From: Oligosphaera ethanolica
GTDB taxonomy: Bacteria; Verrucomicrobiota; Lentisphaeria; Oligosphaerales; Oligosphaeraceae
Reading direction: 5' to 3'
Length of the DNA: 64,000 nucleotides
Assembly (NCBI RefSeq): GCF_030814695.1
Contig: NZ_JAUSVL010000001.1
Span: 2,764,227 to 2,828,226 of the forward strand
Shown here: piece by piece, positions 60,383 to 64,000 of the stretch
How positions within the stretch are numbered: the stretch's first letter is position 1
Layout: each line of letters opens with the position of its first letter
Translations under genes and position numbers: made by a program
The notes under the pieces: model-generated
What the model saw: only the letters and a program-made list of their open reading frames with translations
Database searches by the model: none
Told to the model about the DNA's origin: nothing

Positions 60383-60512
60383 GGTGTAGGTGAAACTGGC
60401 GCAACGGAACTAATTACAATTGAACGTGAGGCACGTGTTTGCGTGCTGGTGTAGGTGAAACTGGCGCAACGGAACTTATTACAAATGAACGTGAGGCACG
60501 TGTTTGCGTGCT
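60383..60512. repeat. 65-bp tandem duplication
   Basis: GGTGTAGGTGAAACTGGCGC begins at 60383 and again at 60448, and the two 65-bp copies differ at only about two positions (CTAATTACAATT versus CTTATTACAAAT). Each contains the hairpin GCACGTGTTTGCGTGC. The remaining spacer up to 60675 holds short GGTGCTGGGTGCTG repeats near 60580 and nothing else recognised. Confidence 0.85.
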
Positions 60513-60675
60513 GGTGCGAGTGCTGAGGCGTTTGTTGCGGGTGGCCAGGCACAGCGCGGTTGTGGTATCCGGGTGCTGGGTGCTGAGTGCTGGGTGCTGG
60601 GGCAACGTGGTGTTTTTGGGGCTATTAGGCTGAAAAAAGGCGATTCAAGGGGCTGGCGGGCCTGGATTAGCGTAA

Positions 60676-61584
60676 TCAGCTTTTTTTGACGGCGATGGCG
60701 GTTTGGCTGGCGATAGTTTCGAGCCAGAATTGGACGGTGCTGTCGTCGGTGAAGCTTTGTCGATCGAAGCTTGCTTCCTGGCCGAGACGGTTGGCCTTGT
60801 TGACGCCGAGGGGGTGGTAGGGCTCGACATGGATTTCCTGGACGTGCTTGAGGGTGTTGGCGAGTTCGGCGATGCCGGCGAGGTGTTCGACATCGTCATT
60901 GAGGCCGGGGATGAGCGGGCAGCGCAGGATGGACTTGGCGCCGGCGTGGTCGATGGCGCGGAGGTTGTTGACGATGATGAGGTTATCTGCGCCGGTGAAG
61001 CGCCGGTGTTTGTCGCGATCGGTGGCTTTGATGTCGTAGAGGAAGATATCGACGATGGGGACGAGGTCGAGGAGTTGTTCGGTTGTGCCCATGCCGCAGG
61101 TTTCGAGGCAGTTATGGATGCCGGCGGCGTGGGCTTTGCTGAACAGTTCGTGGGTGAAAGCGTATTGTGCGAGCGGTTCGCCGCCGGAGAGGGTCATGCC
61201 GCCGCCGGAGTTGTCGTAGAAGATTTGGTCTTTGAGGACTTCGGCGAGGACATCGTCAGTGGACATATCTTTGCCGACGAGTTCGAGGGCGCCGGCGTAG
61301 CAGCGCTGGGTGCAGATGCCGCAGCGGGTGCAGTGTGTGCGGTCGAAGACGTGTTTGCCGTCGACCATGCGATGGCAATGTTGGGGGCAGCTTTTGCAGC
61401 ACCAGCCGCAGCCGATGCATTTGTCGGGCGTGAAGAAGAGTTCCTGCTCGTGGCGATGGGATTCGGGGTTATGGCACCAGAGGCAGCGGAGGGGGCAGCC
61501 TTTGAGGAATACGGCGGTGCGGATGCCGGGGCCGTCGTGGATTGCGAATTTTTCGATGTCGAAGACTCTGCCGATGGTAGCCAT
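60676..61584 (-). CDS. Glycyl-radical enzyme activating protein (radical SAM)
   Basis: A 302-residue radical SAM enzyme that would abstract a hydrogen from the glycine of a partner enzyme. Seen: FAIHDGPGIRTAVFLKGCPL, then the CxxxCxxC cluster in GCPLRCLWCHNPE, two extra 4Fe-4S motifs CIGCGWCCKSCPQHC and CTRCGICTQRCYAGAL (the ferredoxin-like insert of PFL2/diol-dehydratase-type activases), GGGMTLSGGEPLAQ, and a C-terminal LGVNKANRLGQE region. The ferredoxin insert separates it from PflA of pyruvate formate-lyase. No glycyl-radical enzyme gene is beside it, which is unusual. It indicates anaerobic metabolism. Confidence 0.93.
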   Translation of the reverse strand: MATIGRVFDIEKFAIHDGPGIRTAVFLKGCPLRCLWCHNPESHRHEQELFFTPDKCIGCGWCCKSCPQHCHRMVDGKHVFDRTHCTRCGICTQRCYAGALELVGKDMSTDDVLAEVLKDQIFYDNSGGGMTLSGGEPLAQYAFTHELFSKAHAAGIHNCLETCGMGTTEQLLDLVPIVDIFLYDIKATDRDKHRRFTGADNLIIVNNLRAIDHAGAKSILRCPLIPGLNDDVEHLAGIAELANTLKHVQEIHVEPYHPLGVNKANRLGQEASFDRQSFTDDSTVQFWLETIASQTAIAVKKS

Positions 61585-62177
61585 GATGAGGGGGAGTTTC
61601 CTATGTTTGCGGAATATGCGGAATGTTGTTGGTTGCGCAGGTGTTTAGTGAATGTGGCGCCCTCCGGGCGCAGGTCTAGGTTGTTGTGCTACCCCGGGTT
61701 GCGTCGCCCTTCGGGCTCCTCACCCGGGGTTATGCATGGTGCGGCCCTCCGGGCCGAATTTGGGTGGATCGGACGGATCGTCTTTATCGTCTTTATCGCG
61801 GACGGATCGGACGGATCGGACGGATCGGACGGATCGTCTTTATCGTCTTTATCGCGGACGGATCGGACGGATCGGACGGATCGGACGGATCCGATTACTG
61901 ATCGGTCTGATCGGTCTGATCGGTCTGATCTTCTGACTTTTATCGCGGACGGATCGGACGGATCCGATTACGGATCGGACGGTTCGGACGGATCTTCTGA
62001 CTTTTATCGCGGACGGATCGGACGGATCGGACGGATCGGACGGATCGGACGGATCGTCTTTATCGTCTTTATCGTCTTTATCGCGGACGGATCGGACGGA
62101 TCGGACGGATCGGACGGATCGGACGGATCGAGTCGACGATCGGTCCGATCGGTCTGATCGGTCCGATGGTTTGGTGT
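61585..62177. repeat. REP-like element copy 3 and a long GATCGGACG microsatellite-like array
   Basis: A REP-like composite element at about 61648-61765 (three hairpins, near-identical to copies at 18.8 and 50.4 kb) is followed by about 400 bases (61766-62165) of GGATCGGAC nonamers in runs of two to five, broken by CGTCTTTATCG words and, towards the end, by the complementary GATCGGTCC. On either strand these translate as SDGSDG or RIGRIG runs, which explains the spurious open frames. Confidence 0.92.
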
Positions 62178-62579
62178 TTATTCTTCGAGTTTTTGGCAGA
62201 CGACTTTGACCTTGCGTGAGCGTGGTCCATCGAATTCGCAGAGGCAGACACCCTGCCATGGTCCGAGTTCGAGGTTGCCGTTTTTGATAGGGATGCTGAG
62301 GGAAGAACCGACGAGGATGGTTTTGATGTGTGCGGCGCTGTTGCCGCCGGAGTGGAGGTAGTAGGGTTCTTTGGCTGGGATCATCTTGTCGAGTTTAGCG
62401 ATGATGTCGTGTTTGACATCGGGGTCCATTTTTTCGGTGACGGTGATGGCGGCGGTGGTGTGGGTGCAGAAGAGGTGGCAGATGCCGTTGCTGAAGGACG
62501 CCGGGATGGCGGCGTTGATGCGGTTGCTGATGTCGATGATTTCGTTTGCGTCGTTGGTATCGATTTTTAGTTCCGCCAT
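62178..62579 (-). CDS. YjbQ family protein (UPF0047)
   Basis: A 133-residue protein of the YjbQ/UPF0047 family. Seen: ICHLFCTHTTAAITVTEKMD, with the conserved H-T-T, YYLHSGGNSAAHIKTILVGS, with the conserved His residues, and LGPWQGVCLCEFDGPRSRKV. Family members form homotrimers with a metal site and show weak thiamine-phosphate synthase activity; the true role is open. Start at ATG 62579 follows AAAGGAG; the frame from 62615 is longer by twelve residues without ribosome site. It lies downstream of the metallophosphoesterase-PHP gene on the same strand. Confidence 0.92.
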   Translation of the reverse strand: MAELKIDTNDANEIIDISNRINAAIPASFSNGICHLFCTHTTAAITVTEKMDPDVKHDIIAKLDKMIPAKEPYYLHSGGNSAAHIKTILVGSSLSIPIKNGNLELGPWQGVCLCEFDGPRSRKVKVVCQKLEE

Positions 62580-62738
62580 GGTGCAACTCCTTTCATTTAC
62601 AGGTGAAGGGGCCATGATGCCGCGGTTGGTCGGGCGTGGCGAAGTGCGGAAAGGCGATTGCTACGCCGCTTGCCGACCATGGTACAAGATAGTCGCTGAT
62701 GGCGGGATGACAAATGGTGGGTGGTAGCGGCGCTGTGG
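62580..62738. other. Spacer between YjbQ and the MPP-PHP fusion gene
   Basis: 159 bases without a gene. No strong hairpin with T-tract is seen, so the two minus-strand genes could be transcribed together. Confidence 0.5.
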
Positions 62739-64000
62739 TCAGAGGGCGAGGACGTCGCGGAGGTTGGTGTCGACGCCGCATTGGCGGAGGAAGTCGAGGT
62801 GGAGAGCGAAGTCGCCGATTTCGTAGAGATTATGGGCGTCGCTGCCGAGGGTGAGTTTGACGCCGTTGGCGATGCAGAGGCGGAAGAAGTCGGCGGGCGG
62901 CTCGTTGGTATGGAAGTTGATTTCGGCGGCGGTGTTGGTTTGTTTGAGCATGGCGACGAGGGGTTTGAAGCATCCTGGAGGGATAGGCAGTTTGCCGCGG
63001 CGGAAGACGCGGAAGGGATGGGCGAGGCTGGTGAAACCGCAGCGGAGGAAAGTGTTGTGGATGGCGAGGAATTCGTCGCGCCGCTGGTCTTCGCTGACGG
63101 CGAGTTTGCGGTGGATGGATGGCAGCTGGTGCATGGCGCCGATGCGGAAGGCGGCCTTGTTCCAGTCGGTTTGGCTGAGGAGGGGCTGGCCGTCGCTGCG
63201 GGCGTCGATTTCGAGGCCGGTCCAGGCGGTGGGGATATTGGCGGCGGCCATGGCGGCGAAGAAGTCGTCAAGGCGGCGGTCGGCGGTGGTTGCGGGCAGA
63301 TCGCGGTCTTGGGCGGCGTAGTAGTCTTTGCTGCTGTAGAGCAGGTGGCCGGAGTGTTCGGTGATGCGGAAGGAGGCGATACCGAAGGCGTCGGCGAAGG
63401 CGGCGATGCGTTCGGGGGCCATATTTTCGTTGCAGTAGGCGAAGCGGGTGTGCATGTGGGTATCGACGAGCTGGAGATCGGCGGGCATGCGCAGGCATTC
63501 GCTGTGGGTGCTGACGTTTTGGCCGTCGATATCGACGACAGTGATGGGGAAGGGCGTTTCGCAAAGGGCGGGCGCGACGAGATAGTTGACGTCGTTGTGG
63601 GCGAAGAGGGGGACGCCGTGGTGGTAATGGGCGCTAATGGCGAGGGTGACGCCCTTCGCGGCCATGCTTTGGCATAGATCGTCGGCATTGCTGTAGTGAT
63701 ATGGGCTGTTGCAGCTGCCGGGGGGGAACAGCGGCACATGCTGGAGGGCGACGATGGGGCCGGACCAGTCTTTGCGGGCGGCGGCGAGGAGATCGCAGCC
63801 GGCGGGGGCGCGCCAGGCGTTGTAGCCGGGGCGTTCTTCGTCGTGCTCGGCATTGATGACGAAGCGGACGCCGGCGATGTCAGTGATGGCGGCGGGTTTG
63901 GGGAAGACCTGGTAGAAGGCGTCGGCGCTGCCGTCGTGATTGCCGGGGATGGCGATGGTAGGGGCGTCGATGAGTTTGGTGTGGGTGAAGAGTGCGGCGA
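62739..64000 (-). CDS. Metallophosphoesterase-PHP domain fusion protein (5' end beyond the window)
   Basis: The frame is open to the window edge, so only the last 420 residues are visible. The upstream part reads IAIPGNHDGSADAFYQVF, then PIVALQHVPLFPPGS and LAISAHYHHGVPLF, i.e. the GNHD, H and H-x-H metal motifs of calcineurin-like phosphoesterases. After about residue 170 of the visible part a PHP domain begins: LVDTHMHTRFAYCNENM, FRITEHSGHLLY, GLEIDARSD, TSLAHPFRVF and LTLGSDAHNLYEIGDF supply the metal-binding His, Glu and Asp residues of histidinol-phosphatase-like enzymes. Two phosphoesterase folds in one chain are unusual. A GTG at 63737 is not the real start, as conserved motifs lie before it. 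Confidence 0.88.
   Translation of the reverse strand, partial: AALFTHTKLIDAPTIAIPGNHDGSADAFYQVFPKPAAITDIAGVRFVINAEHDEERPGYNAWRAPAGCDLLAAARKDWSGPIVALQHVPLFPPGSCNSPYHYSNADDLCQSMAAKGVTLAISAHYHHGVPLFAHNDVNYLVAPALCETPFPITVVDIDGQNVSTHSECLRMPADLQLVDTHMHTRFAYCNENMAPERIAAFADAFGIASFRITEHSGHLLYSSKDYYAAQDRDLPATTADRRLDDFFAAMAAANIPTAWTGLEIDARSDGQPLLSQTDWNKAAFRIGAMHQLPSIHRKLAVSEDQRRDEFLAIHNTFLRCGFTSLAHPFRVFRRGKLPIPPGCFKPLVAMLKQTNTAAEINFHTNEPPADFFRLCIANGVKLTLGSDAHNLYEIGDFALHLDFLRQCGVDTNLRDVLAL

Noticed and set aside
60703..62157. A 484-codon plus-strand open frame ending in SDGSDG repeats
   Set aside because: Antisense of the glycyl-radical activase followed by nonamer repeats; the repeat unit of nine bases keeps frames open.

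Overview
The window looks like a chromosome segment of a PVC-superphylum bacterium, most likely a Lentisphaerota/Kiritimatiellota-type anaerobe. The evidence is indirect: a prepilin with the [20 protein letters not shown] leader and a C-terminal H-x-DG motif, GH28- and agarase-like polysaccharide-degrading enzymes, the carboxynorspermidine route to spermidine, a glycyl-radical activase, and spacers full of palindromic repeat modules. No rRNA or tRNA gene was seen, so the placement is an inference.

Layout. (1) 43-18679 is a surface polysaccharide locus, all on the + strand. It holds a TviB/TviC-type UDP-HexNAcA pair, an IS-disrupted Fe-S (F420H2-dehydrogenase-beta-like) gene, a pyruvyl transferase, a Wzx flippase, a Wzy polymerase, two GT4 glycosyltransferases, a GNAT, a DegT aminotransferase, an initiating sugar transferase, a FlaA1/CapD-like 4,6-dehydratase, and gmd-fcl for GDP-L-fucose, ending in a clear intrinsic terminator. 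The part from about 2.6 to 9.6 kb is visibly AT-rich and looks acquired. (2) 19003-26988 holds a GH28-like beta-helix enzyme, a secreted protein of unknown function, a clan GH-A agarase-like enzyme, a prepilin and a cupin lipoprotein, separated by repeats. (3) 27813-35060 encodes a complete arginine-to-spermidine pathway: SpeA, carboxynorspermidine synthase, NspC, AguB and AguA. (4) 35452-44041 is a tryptophan operon, trpE-G-D-C-F-B-A plus a class I DAHP synthase. It is preceded by a leader ORF with a Trp-Ser-Trp-Arg-Trp run, an intrinsic terminator and a competing antiterminator helix, i.e. an apparent transcription attenuator. (5) 44063-50825 is a mobile and repeat zone: a second identical ISL3-family element inside a 176-bp tandem array, an EFR1-type flavodoxin/ferredoxin, and a group II intron on the minus strand inside a 73-bp tandem array. 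(6) 50826-64000 holds a four-part disulfide reductase/rhodanese/TusA/DsrE-like fusion, a 1324-residue secreted protein with LamG-like and transglutaminase-like regions, a porin, small membrane proteins, an orphan glycyl-radical activase, a YjbQ protein and, running off the end, a metallophosphoesterase-PHP fusion.

The spacers are unusual. The same few modules recur after most genes: a G-rich/C-rich inverted repeat, a roughly 50-bp palindrome, a CGCAGATTA-type element, a GGCGCGAA run, an 11-bp hairpin with compensatory base changes, and GATCGGACG arrays. They occur even inside the trp operon. Many long open frames are artefacts of these repeats or antisense shadows of GC-rich genes and are not annotated.
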